Under the pieces are notes generated by a model, which was not told the origin of the DNA, did not search any database, and saw nothing but the letters and a program-made list of their open reading frames with translations. A stretch of DNA of 64,000 bases from Mesorhizobium sp. Z1-4 (GTDB taxonomy: Bacteria; Pseudomonadota; Alphaproteobacteria; Rhizobiales; Rhizobiaceae): NCBI RefSeq assembly GCF_004000235.1, contig NZ_RCIO01000002.1, forward strand, positions 389,501 to 453,500, read 5' to 3'. The position numbers and the translations under genes were made by a program. Position 1 is the stretch's first letter. Each line of letters starts with the position of its first letter. This document shows positions 42,036-49,895 of the stretch, in pieces.

Positions 42036-42635
42036 ATGCCGCGTCTGTTCACCGCCCTCGAAATTCCGCGCGATGCCGCGATGTCGCTTTCGCTCCTGAG
42101 GGGCGGTTTGCCGGGCGCGCGCTGGATCGACGTCGAAAACTACCATCTGACATTGCGTTTCTTCGGCGACATTGAAGGCCATGTCGCCGATGAGGTGGCA
42201 AACGCGCTCGACCGCGTGCGCCGACCCGACTTCACGCTCACCTTGAGCGGCGTCGGCGCCTTCGGTGGCAAGAAACCGCATTCGATCTGGGCCGGCGCGT
42301 CGGCATCTGCGGACATGCATGCGCTGCAGGCGGAAATCGAGCGCATCTGCCAGCGGCTCGGGCTGCCGGCGGACCCACGCAAGTTCAGCCCGCACGTCAC
42401 GCTGGCGCGGCTTCGCAATACGAGCCCTGTCGACGTTGCCAACTATCTGTCGGCGCGCGGCAACTTCGCAACTATGCCGTTCCGTGTGGGGCGGTTCGTG
42501 CTGATGTCTTCGCGCGCATCGGTGGGCGGCGGCCCCTATGTGATCGAAGAGGCCTGGCCGCTGATGGGCGCGGACACGTCGCGCGCCCCCAGTTTCGAGG
42601 CCAGCGCCTCGGATGCCTCATGGAGTATGCGGTAG
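42036..42635 (+). CDS. thpR: RNA 2',3'-cyclic phosphodiesterase
   Basis: A 199-residue 2H phosphoesterase of the ThpR/LigT family, which opens 2',3'-cyclic ends of RNA. The two HxT motifs are NYHLTLRFFGD near residue 34 and FSPHVTLARLR near 124. RLFTALEIP at the start is the usual first strand. ATG at 42036 follows GAGGAGG. The normal family end is at about residue 175 (YVIEEAWPL); the last 25 residues here are read antisense through the end of the convergent phosphatase gene, with which it shares 100 bases. The tail is likely non-essential. Confidence 0.93.
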   Translation: MPRLFTALEIPRDAAMSLSLLRGGLPGARWIDVENYHLTLRFFGDIEGHVADEVANALDRVRRPDFTLTLSGVGAFGGKKPHSIWAGASASADMHALQAEIERICQRLGLPADPRKFSPHVTLARLRNTSPVDVANYLSARGNFATMPFRVGRFVLMSSRASVGGGPYVIEEAWPLMGADTSRAPSFEASASDASWSMR

Positions 42636-43054
42636 ACCGTTTCGAAGCCATCCGCGCCGCCATAATAGGGGTCGGGTACATCCCGGTGTCCGATGCCGGC
42701 ATATTCCAGAAACAGATGCACCTTGTGTTCGGCCCGGGCCGTCGAGCGACCGATCAGCGTCTCGACATTGGACCTGTCCATGCCAAGGAGCAGGTCGAAG
42801 TTTTCGAAATCGGCAGCGCTGACCGCGCGGGCGCGCTGGGCGGAAATATCGATTCCATGGCGGGCTGCCACCTGTATCGAGCGCGGGTCGGGCGGGCTGC
42901 CCGCATGCCAGGCGCCGGTGCCGGCTGAATCGATCGCGAACCGGTTGTCGGCGCCCACCGTCGCGGCAACTGAAAGGAAAATGCCTTCCGCAAGCGGCGA
43001 ACGGCAGATATTGCCAAGGCAGACGAAAAGGATGCGGCTGGGCTGTGCGGGCAT
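42536..43054 (-). CDS. Low molecular weight protein-tyrosine phosphatase
   Basis: A 172-residue LMW-PTP. The active-site loop CLGNICRSP near residue 13-21 gives the CX5R(S) signature, and the general acid is in VPDPYYGGADGFETVY near 128. The length is about 12 residues above the family norm, all at the C-terminus, where the gene overlaps thpR tail to tail. The ATG at 43054 is the only start close to the first strand ILFVCLGN. It probably removes phosphate from tyrosine or arginine residues of cytosolic proteins. Confidence 0.95.
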   Translation of the reverse strand: MPAQPSRILFVCLGNICRSPLAEGIFLSVAATVGADNRFAIDSAGTGAWHAGSPPDPRSIQVAARHGIDISAQRARAVSAADFENFDLLLGMDRSNVETLIGRSTARAEHKVHLFLEYAGIGHRDVPDPYYGGADGFETVYRILHEASEALASKLGARDVSAPISGQASSIT

Positions 43055-43101
43055 GCGGCCTGCATATCCGGGCCGACACCTACGGGCAACAGGAGGCAGA
43101 T

Positions 43102-43401
43102 ATGGCGCCAAGAAGATTTGAAGAAGCAGAAATCCGGCAGGGCATGAAGGATCTGCCGGATTGGAACCTCGCCGGCGACCTGCGTTCGATCAGCCGCCGC
43201 TTCACCTTCGCAGACTTCAACCGGGCGTTCGGCTTCATGACGCAGGTGGCGATGGAGGCCGAAAAGCTCAATCACCATCCTGAATGGGCGAATGTCTACA
43301 AAACCGTCGACGTAAAACTCAACACGCATGACGTGGACGGGCTGAGCGAGCTCGACTTCAAGCTCGCCCTTATGATGGACAAGCTCGCGGGCAGCCGGTG
43401 A
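43102..43401 (+). CDS. phhB: 4a-hydroxytetrahydrobiopterin dehydratase
   Basis: A 99-residue pterin-4a-carbinolamine dehydratase (PCD/DCoH). The motif FMTQVAMEAEKLNHHPEWANVYKTVDV (residues about 45-71, quoted in pieces: EKLNHHPEW and NVYKTVDV) has the catalytic histidines. The C-terminal THDVDGLSELDFKLA is normal. ATG at 43102 follows AGGAGG. It would recycle pterin cofactor; no phenylalanine hydroxylase gene is in the window, and PCD can also serve in molybdopterin-related or other roles in alphaproteobacteria. Confidence 0.95.
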   Translation: MAPRRFEEAEIRQGMKDLPDWNLAGDLRSISRRFTFADFNRAFGFMTQVAMEAEKLNHHPEWANVYKTVDVKLNTHDVDGLSELDFKLALMMDKLAGSR

Positions 43402-43441
43402 GCCGATTGAAATCGGCAACGCCGATGCCCATCTGAAACAG

Positions 43442-43828
43442 ATGACCGAACAGCTCGACCACGTCACGATCGGCGCAGTTCTGGCTCCGGTGAGCGCGGA
43501 GGAAACGCGCTGGCGGGAGGAGCGCGTGCGCTCGAAATTCTGGCGCACCGTAAAACGGGCCGTGCGGCAAATCCCGTTTATGGATGAGGTGGTGGCTGCC
43601 TACTATTGCGCGCTCGACACCGAAACGCCGACGCGCGCGCGGGGTATCCTGCTCGCCTCACTGGCCTATTTCGTGCTGCCGACTGACCTTATCCCCGACT
43701 TTCTGGTTGCGTTCGGGTTCACGGACGATCTTGCGGTGCTGACCGCCGCAATCACGGCCATCCGCCCGCATATCAAGGACCATCATCGCCAAGCGGCCAA
43801 GCGGGCGCTGGAAGACAACAACCGCTGA
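43442..43828 (+). CDS. YkvA family protein (DUF1232)
   Basis: A 128-residue protein with the DUF1232 core at residues 65-100 (LASLAYFVLPTDLIPDFL, then GFTDDLAVLTAAI), which forms a helical hairpin at the membrane. The N-terminal 60 residues are basic and soluble. It lies 40 bases after phhB in the same direction; the only binding site upstream is weak. The function of the family is unknown. Confidence 0.9.
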   Translation: MTEQLDHVTIGAVLAPVSAEETRWREERVRSKFWRTVKRAVRQIPFMDEVVAAYYCALDTETPTRARGILLASLAYFVLPTDLIPDFLVAFGFTDDLAVLTAAITAIRPHIKDHHRQAAKRALEDNNR

Positions 43829-43831
43829 TCG

Positions 43832-44275
43832 TTAGAGCCGGATGAAGATATCCGGCGATACCCCGTTGCGCGCCGCGGCAATCGCACTGTCCCTCAATGC
43901 CTCGTTCGCGACTATGCGGAACGGGGCGGTATCGGCAAATACCCGTTCTTCAAGAATCTGACCTTTGCCGTTGAGCACGAAGCGATCCATGCCGCGCCAT
44001 TCGATCGATCGGCCGTAGATGGACTGCGATGTCTGCCATTCGACGTAGACGACGTCACCGGCCACGGCCCATCCAAGCAGGCTCCATTCCAGATCCGGCG
44101 ACATCCTGACTTGCAGCGATACAAGCCTGGGAAGCTCGTGAGGCGAGACCGCGCGGTCGACAATCGGTGTGTAAAGCTTGCCATCGGGGTGCCAGAGCGC
44201 GCGCATGGCTGCGCCGTCCCGGTTCCGCCAGGCGGTTTCGAATTCTCCGACAAGTTGTTCGGCTGATCTTGTCAT
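43832..44275 (-). CDS. NTF2/SnoaL-like protein
   Basis: A 147-residue protein with the cone-shaped NTF2-like fold: an N-terminal helix (SAEQLVGEFETAWRNRDGAAM) and beta strands such as GKLYTPIVDRAV and VVYVEWQTSQSIYGRSI. This fold hosts many activities and the sequence does not reveal which. ATG at 44275 is chosen over 44317 because the fold begins there. It is convergent with the YkvA gene (three bases between stops) and separate from the IclR gene. Confidence 0.8.
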   Translation of the reverse strand: MTRSAEQLVGEFETAWRNRDGAAMRALWHPDGKLYTPIVDRAVSPHELPRLVSLQVRMSPDLEWSLLGWAVAGDVVYVEWQTSQSIYGRSIEWRGMDRFVLNGKGQILEERVFADTAPFRIVANEALRDSAIAAARNGVSPDIFIRL

Positions 44276-44367
44276 ACGACCGTCTCGATTCGGCTTCAGT
44301 AGATCACTGGCGAACAAAGCGCGCTACTGAAACGCGGTCACGCGCGCGACACTCCTGACAGACCGCG

Positions 44368-45156
44368 CTACTGCACCGCGAAATAGTTTTCGATAGACGC
44401 GGCGGCCTTCCGCAGATGCGGCAATGTCCGCGCCTTCAATTCCGCGGATGTGTATCGTCCGGCCTGGGCCGGGACGTTGATCGCAGCGACCACCTTGCCA
44501 GCACGGTCGTGCACCGGCACAGCTATCGAGATCAGGCCAAGCTCCAGCTCTTCCTCCACGATCGCATAGCCCTCCCGGGCCACATCGAGGATGGCGGCTT
44601 CGATGGCGTCGGGGTCGACCAGCGTTCGTGGCGTGTTTTGCACGATCCTTGTCTGCGCAATCAGCTGGGCCCGGGCGGCCGCATCCATGCCGGCAAGCAA
44701 TACCCTGCCCATCGATGTGCACCATGCCGGCAGCCGCGTGCCGACATGGAGCGCAACACTCATGATGCGCTGGCCGGGCACGCGCGCGACGTAAACAACG
44801 TCGGTTCCAGCGAGGATTGCGGCGGAACAACTTTCGCCGGTTGCTTCGGAGACGTCATGCAGGAACGGGTGCGCATAGTCCCACAGCGAGGCCTCGCTCA
44901 GCCATGCGCGTGCGATCGACAACAGACGTGCGGTCAGGATGAAGCGCCGGCCCTCCTGCCTGGCGTGGCCGGTGGCCACAAGCGTGAGCAGCAGACGGCG
45001 TGCACCGGCGCGGGTCAGGCCCGCTTTTCCGGCGGTTTCGGTGAGTGTCAGCCCCGCAGGATGTGCGGCGAGAATTTCCAACACACCGAGGCCGCGCTCG
45101 AGCGAGCCGACAATATCCCGCGCCTCGGGCGCGATTGACTCGTCCGGTCCAGTCAT
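44368..45156 (-). CDS. pcaR: IclR family regulator, PcaR-like
   Basis: A 262-residue IclR regulator. The winged HTH (residues 20-80) has LTLTETAGKAGLTRAGARRLL. The effector domain follows, with DVVYVARVPGQRIMS and PAWCTSMGRVLLA near 150 as the usual IclR strands. It resembles the PcaU/PcaR/PobR subgroup. ATG at 45156 is chosen; a longer reading to 45231 crosses into the divergent pcaI gene. A perfect palindrome lies between it and pcaI. It probably activates or represses pcaIJF in response to beta-ketoadipate or a related compound; this is by family and position. Confidence 0.9.
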   Translation of the reverse strand: MTGPDESIAPEARDIVGSLERGLGVLEILAAHPAGLTLTETAGKAGLTRAGARRLLLTLVATGHARQEGRRFILTARLLSIARAWLSEASLWDYAHPFLHDVSEATGESCSAAILAGTDVVYVARVPGQRIMSVALHVGTRLPAWCTSMGRVLLAGMDAAARAQLIAQTRIVQNTPRTLVDPDAIEAAILDVAREGYAIVEEELELGLISIAVPVHDRAGKVVAAINVPAQAGRYTSAELKARTLPHLRKAAASIENYFAVQ

Positions 45157-45183
45157 TCTAATAATATCACATAGAATACTTTT

Positions 45184-45198
45184 GTTCGCAATGCGAAC
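45184..45198. promoter_or_regulatory. Palindromic operator between pcaR and pcaIJF
   Basis: GTTCGCA-A-TGCGAAC is a perfect 7+1+7 palindrome in the 67-base divergent gap, 28 bases from the IclR gene start and about 26-40 bases before pcaI. GTTCG-N5-CGAAC is close to sites known for PcaU/PobR/PcaR-type IclR proteins. It is a strong candidate binding site. Confidence 0.75.
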
Positions 45199-45223
45199 TT
45201 TTTGAATACGCGGTGAGGTGACG

Positions 45224-45940
45224 GTGGACAAGATCTACCCAGGCATGGCGGACGCGATTTCCGACATTGAAGACGGCATGACTGTCATGATTGGCGGGTT
45301 CGGCGGGTCGGGTGCGCCGATCGAGCTGATCCACGCGCTGGTCGACCGCTACAAAACGACGGGGACGCCAGGCGGTCTCACGGTGGTGAACAACAATGCC
45401 GGCAATGGCGGCATCGGTATCGCCGCGATGATCAATGCCGGCATGGTCGCCAAAATGATCTGTTCGTTCCCGCGATCCTCGGATCCTCGCGCATTCACGG
45501 ACAGGTATCTGGCCGGCGAGATCGGGCTAGAGCTTGTGCCCCAGGGTACATTGGCAGAACGTATTCGCGCCGGCGGAGCGGGAATTCCCGCATTCTATAC
45601 GCCCGCAACCTTTGGCACGCAGCTCGCCGAGGGCAAACCCGTCGCAGAGTTCGACGGCAAGTCCTATGTGCAGGAACGCTGGCTGAAAGCCGATGTCGCG
45701 CTCATCAAGGCGGAACTCGCCGACCGCAAAGGCAATCTGACCTACCGCAAAGCGGCACGGAACTTTTCGCCGCTGATGGCCGCCGCCGCGAAGGTGACGA
45801 TCGTTCAGGCACGGCAGGTGGTAGCGACGGGCGGGATCGATCCGGAACACATCATCACGCCCGGCATCTTCGTGAACCGCGTGGTCGAGGTAACCGACCC
45901 TCAACAGGAAGAAGCGCTGCTGCGCGCGGAGGCAAGCTGA
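45224..45940 (+). CDS. pcaI: 3-oxoadipate CoA-transferase subunit A
   Basis: A 238-residue alpha subunit of the CoA transferase that activates beta-ketoadipate with succinyl-CoA. The family start DGMTVMIGGFGGSGAPIELI near residue 20 and the GLTVVNNNAGNGGIG stretch near 56 are typical. GTG at 45224 has GTGAGG upstream; GTG at 45218 is an alternative with two more residues. Its stop overlaps the start of the beta subunit gene by one base. Regulation by the divergent IclR protein is likely. Confidence 0.95.
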   Translation: MDKIYPGMADAISDIEDGMTVMIGGFGGSGAPIELIHALVDRYKTTGTPGGLTVVNNNAGNGGIGIAAMINAGMVAKMICSFPRSSDPRAFTDRYLAGEIGLELVPQGTLAERIRAGGAGIPAFYTPATFGTQLAEGKPVAEFDGKSYVQERWLKADVALIKAELADRKGNLTYRKAARNFSPLMAAAAKVTIVQARQVVATGGIDPEHIITPGIFVNRVVEVTDPQQEEALLRAEAS

Positions 45941-46611
45941 TGGCATCGAAGCTCACCAACGCCCAGATCGCCTGGCGCGCCGCGCAGGATCTGCCCGATG
46001 GCTCCTATGTCAATCTTGGCATCGGCTTTCCCGAGATGATCGCGAAGTTCAAGCCCGAGGGCCGCGAGGTCATTTATCATACCGAGAACGGCGTGCTGGA
46101 TTTCGGTGAAGCGCCGCCCGTAGGTGAGGAAGACTGGGATCTGATCAACGCCGGGAAAAAGGCGATCACGCTGAATGCGGGTGCTGCCTTTTTTCATCAT
46201 GCCGACAGTTTCGCTATGGTGCGCGGCGGCCATCTCGACGTTGCGGTGCTTGGCGCCTACCAGATCGCCGAAACCGGGGATCTCGCAAACTGGAGCACGG
46301 GGCCGGGCTCGGTGCCGGCCGTCGGCGGTGCGATGGACCTCGTGCACGGTGCAAAGCAGATCTGGGTCGTTACCGACCATGTCACCAAGAAGGGGCAGCC
46401 GAAACTGCTCAAATCCTGCACGCTGCCGCTGACAGGCGTGGGCTGCGTGACCACTGTCTATACCAGCCTGGCGGTGTTCGACATTCTCGACAAACGTTTC
46501 GTCCTGCGGGAAAAGCTGCCCTCGATGAGCCTCGACGAACTGCAGGCCGTCACCGAAGCAGAAATCGTCGTCAACGGTAAGCCGCGCGACCTCAACGTAC
46601 CGGAGCTCTGA
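45940..46611 (+). CDS. pcaJ: 3-oxoadipate CoA-transferase subunit B
   Basis: A 223-residue beta subunit. NLGIGFPEMIAKF near residue 26 and the active-site Glu in YHTENGVLDFGEAPP near 50 are clear. FFHHADSFAMVRGGHLDVAVLG near 85-106 (in two parts) is also conserved. Together with PcaI it forms the transferase heteromer. It is followed by pcaF after one base, so the three are one operon. Confidence 0.96.
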   Translation: MASKLTNAQIAWRAAQDLPDGSYVNLGIGFPEMIAKFKPEGREVIYHTENGVLDFGEAPPVGEEDWDLINAGKKAITLNAGAAFFHHADSFAMVRGGHLDVAVLGAYQIAETGDLANWSTGPGSVPAVGGAMDLVHGAKQIWVVTDHVTKKGQPKLLKSCTLPLTGVGCVTTVYTSLAVFDILDKRFVLREKLPSMSLDELQAVTEAEIVVNGKPRDLNVPEL

Positions 46612-46612
46612 A

Positions 46613-47821
46613 ATGGCCGAAGCCTTTATCTGCGACTACATCCGCACCCCAATCGGGCGCTTCGGCGGCGCTTTGTCGTCGGTGCGCGCGGACGACCTTG
46701 CCGCCATTCCGCTTGCTGCGCTGAAGGCGCGCAACGGCGGTGTGGACTGGGAGGCCGTGGACGATGTGATCTTCGGCTGCGCGAACCAGGCGGGCGAGGA
46801 CAATCGCAACGTGGCGCGCATGGCGCTGCTTCTGGCCGGGCTGCCGGAGGCAATTCCCGGCGCCACGGTGAACCGGCTCTGCGGATCTGGCATGGACGCG
46901 CTGACCATCGCGGCCCGCGCCATCAAGGCAGGGGAAGCCGAGATCGTCGTTGTGGGCGGTGTGGAATCCATGAGCCGTGCGCCCTTCGTGATGCCGAAGG
47001 CCGACACCGCCTTTTCGCGCAATGCGGAGATTTACGACACCACCATCGGCTGGCGGTTCATCAATCCGCTGATGAAAAAGCAATATGGCGTCGATTCCAT
47101 GCCGGAGACCGGCGAGAATGTCGCCGAGGAGTTCAAGGTCAGCCGTGCCGACCAGGACGCATTTGCCGTGCGCAGCCAGGCCAAGGCAGTGGCGGCGCAG
47201 GAGAACGGCCGGCTGGCAAAAGAGATTACACCGGTCACGATCCCGCAGCGCAAGGGCGATCCGATTGTCGTCGACAAGGATGAGCATCCGCGCGCAGGCA
47301 CGACCATCGAAGCGCTCGCCAAGCTTGGAACGCCCTTCAAGAAGGAAGGTGGCACGGTGACAGCCGGCAACGCATCCGGCGTCAACGATGGCGCGGCGGC
47401 TTTGATCGTCGCTTCCGAAGCGGCCGCGAAGAAATACGGATTGACGCCGATCGTACGCGTTCTCGGCGGGGCGACTGCGGGCGTTGCGCCACGCATCATG
47501 GGTATCGGCCCTGCACCGGCCACAAAGAAGCTCTGTGCCCGCCTCGGTATCAAGCCGACGGATTTCGATGTTGTCGAACTCAACGAAGCTTTTGCCTCCC
47601 AGGGCATTGCTGTGCTCCGCGAACTCGGTATTGCCGAGGGCGCGGAGCATGTGAATCCGAATGGCGGTGCAATTGCACTTGGCCACCCGCTCGGCATGTC
47701 CGGTGCGCGGATTTCGGGAACGGCTGCCCTGGAGCTTAAGGAACGCGGCGCCAAGCGGGCGCTGGCAACGATGTGCATCGGCGTCGGGCAGGGTATCGCG
47801 CTGGCGATGGAGCGGGTTTAG
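46613..47821 (+). CDS. pcaF: 3-oxoadipyl-CoA thiolase
   Basis: A 402-residue thiolase that cleaves beta-ketoadipyl-CoA to succinyl-CoA and acetyl-CoA. The nucleophile Cys is in VNRLCGSGMDAL near residue 91. The C-terminal catalytic His and Cys are in NGGAIALGHPLGMSGAR near 350 and ATMCIGVGQGIALAME near 385. FICDYIRTPIGRFGG at the start is typical of PcaF rather than general PhaA. Earlier steps (pcaB, C, D, GH) are not in the window, so they must be elsewhere. Confidence 0.96.
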   Translation: MAEAFICDYIRTPIGRFGGALSSVRADDLAAIPLAALKARNGGVDWEAVDDVIFGCANQAGEDNRNVARMALLLAGLPEAIPGATVNRLCGSGMDALTIAARAIKAGEAEIVVVGGVESMSRAPFVMPKADTAFSRNAEIYDTTIGWRFINPLMKKQYGVDSMPETGENVAEEFKVSRADQDAFAVRSQAKAVAAQENGRLAKEITPVTIPQRKGDPIVVDKDEHPRAGTTIEALAKLGTPFKKEGGTVTAGNASGVNDGAAALIVASEAAAKKYGLTPIVRVLGGATAGVAPRIMGIGPAPATKKLCARLGIKPTDFDVVELNEAFASQGIAVLRELGIAEGAEHVNPNGGAIALGHPLGMSGARISGTAALELKERGAKRALATMCIGVGQGIALAMERV

Positions 47822-47822
47822 G

Positions 47823-49895
47823 CTACCGCCCTTCGCGGTACCACATCGCGCCGAGCGCGAAGAGAAGCAGCCCCAGGCCGAAGAACCCGGTGAAAAGCGG
47901 CACGCGGCTGACCGATTTCAGGATGCTGTCGCCGGTCGTTCGAAGCCCCATCCAGTCGCGGCCGGACGTGGTGCCGTTGCCGCGTACGGGCACGATGCCC
48001 GGCAGATCGATACTGCCGGTCAGCCCGGTTCCGATATGCCGCACGGAGCCGCCGCTCGCCTGCGCCACCGGCGCCAGCCGCTCAGCCGTCGATACGACGT
48101 CGGCGAATTCCGGCGCGTTGACCGGACCGACATGGGCAAGTGCGAAGAGGTCCTCATTGCCAACCTGATAGAGGCCGATTTCGTCAACCTCCATTGCACC
48201 TGTGAAAAGGCCCGGACGTTCTTCCGTGAGCGCGATACTGGAGGTCTCGCCTGACGGTGAAATGACCTGTGCGTCGCCGGCCTCGTCTCCCATCGTCTGG
48301 CGGCGTACCTCGAGGATCATGCCGCGGCCGCCGGCAGTCAGCCGCTCTTCCTCAAGCTCCGGTTCTTTCATCAGCCAGTGAGCAACGCGCCGGTAGAGCG
48401 CGACATGCGGCCCGCCGCCCTCGAAACCGCGAGCCCACAACCAGCCGTGATCGGAGAGAAGCATGCCGACCCGGCCTTCGCCGCGGCGGTCGAGTATCAA
48501 CAGCGGCGCTTCGCCGGTACCCTTCATCACCACCTGGCCCTGCGGTTCCGAGGTGCCGATAAGCCGGAACCAGCGGCTCCAGTTCGGTGGCTCGATGGCA
48601 GAGCCTTCCAGTCCGCGCGTGACGGGGTGGCGTGCGCCCGTCTCCGTCAGGCGCGGGAAATACGCTTCTTCCACTACCTCGCCGGTGGGCAGCGCGGGCA
48701 GTGCCGGCATCAGCGGGGTTCGTGCGATCGACTGTTCGCCCGCATATTCCGGCCCTGCGGCCACCAGCAGCGCGCCGCCGTTTTCCACATATTCGGCGAT
48801 GTAGTCGTAATAGAGGATCGGCAGCACGTCGCGGTGCTGGTAGCGGTCGAAAATGATCAGGTCGAAATCGTTGATCTTTTCGACAAACAGTTCGCGCGTC
48901 GGAAAGGCGATCAGCGACAGCTCGTTGATCGGCGTTCCGTCCTGTTTTTCGGGCGGGCGCAGGATGGTGAAGTGCACGAGGTCGACCGATGCATCCGACT
49001 TCAACAGGTTACGCCAAGTGCGCTCGCCCGCATGCGGCTCGCCCGAAACCAGGAGCACACGCAGATTTTCGCGAATGCCGTCGACCAGGGCTATCGCCCG
49101 ATTGTTGCTGTCGGTCAGTTCCTCGCTGCCGCGTTCTATCGAAAGCTCGACAATGTTGCGACCAGCGTGGGTGATCGCCGTGGTCAGCCCCATCTCCTGC
49201 CCGATAACGGCGGTGCGGATACCGCGTTGTTCGCCGTTCACGCTGACGCGCACGTCGATTTCGCCGGCCTCGCCCGCGGCGCCGATGACGCGGTAGGTCA
49301 TTTCCATCTCACGGCCGACGATGCCGAAACGCGGTGCGAGCTCAAAGCGAATGCGGCGGTCGCTTTCGTCTTCCTCGCCTGTGATCAGCGCATGCAGCGG
49401 CCCGCCAAAGGTGGTCGCGTTTTCGGGAATGTCATGTACCTGACCGTCGGTGATCATGACCGCCCCACCTACGCGGGAAGGCGGGACATCGCGCATCGCG
49501 CTTTCCAGCGCGCCGAACAGGCGCGTCTGCGTACGTTCGTCGGCCGCGCTGGCGCGGCCGGTCTCGACCGTGCGCACCTCAAACTGGCCGAACCGGCCAA
49601 GCCTTGCCTGCAGTTCGGCGAGCGCAGCGTCGGTGGTTGCTTCCCGGTCGCCGATGTCCTGGCTCTGGCTGCGGTCTACGATGAGAGCCACAACGCTTTT
49701 CAGCGGTTCGCGTTCCTCGGCAAGCAGCGCCGGGTTCGCGACTGCGACGGCGAGCGCCACGACACCCACGAGGCGCAGCAGCGCACCGCGCTGGCGCAGG
49801 AACAGACCGAAGATCGCGATAGCAATGACCGGAACGGCGATGACCGCCAGCGCCAGCCAGGGGATCAGCGGATCGAAGGAAACCGACCAGTTCAT
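47823..49895 (-). CDS. Membrane protein with VWA-like and GATase-like parts
   Basis: A 690-residue protein. Two N-terminal helices (about 12-32, 38-58) precede a VWA-like segment (VALIVDRSQSQDIGD near 68 with the DxSxS-like start, and GGAVMITDGQVHD near 142). A flavodoxin/GATase-like segment follows (LRVLLVSGEPHAGERTW near 282, and IFDRYQHRDVLPILYYDYI near 345, then GGALLVAAGPEY). A final helix lies near 667-685. It has the domain make-up of proteins found at the end of MoxR-DUF58-BatA clusters in rhizobia; function is not known. Its start overlaps the stop of the DUF4159 gene by four bases. Confidence 0.8.
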   Translation of the reverse strand: MNWSVSFDPLIPWLALAVIAVPVIAIAIFGLFLRQRGALLRLVGVVALAVAVANPALLAEEREPLKSVVALIVDRSQSQDIGDREATTDAALAELQARLGRFGQFEVRTVETGRASAADERTQTRLFGALESAMRDVPPSRVGGAVMITDGQVHDIPENATTFGGPLHALITGEEDESDRRIRFELAPRFGIVGREMEMTYRVIGAAGEAGEIDVRVSVNGEQRGIRTAVIGQEMGLTTAITHAGRNIVELSIERGSEELTDSNNRAIALVDGIRENLRVLLVSGEPHAGERTWRNLLKSDASVDLVHFTILRPPEKQDGTPINELSLIAFPTRELFVEKINDFDLIIFDRYQHRDVLPILYYDYIAEYVENGGALLVAAGPEYAGEQSIARTPLMPALPALPTGEVVEEAYFPRLTETGARHPVTRGLEGSAIEPPNWSRWFRLIGTSEPQGQVVMKGTGEAPLLILDRRGEGRVGMLLSDHGWLWARGFEGGGPHVALYRRVAHWLMKEPELEEERLTAGGRGMILEVRRQTMGDEAGDAQVISPSGETSSIALTEERPGLFTGAMEVDEIGLYQVGNEDLFALAHVGPVNAPEFADVVSTAERLAPVAQASGGSVRHIGTGLTGSIDLPGIVPVRGNGTTSGRDWMGLRTTGDSILKSVSRVPLFTGFFGLGLLLFALGAMWYREGR

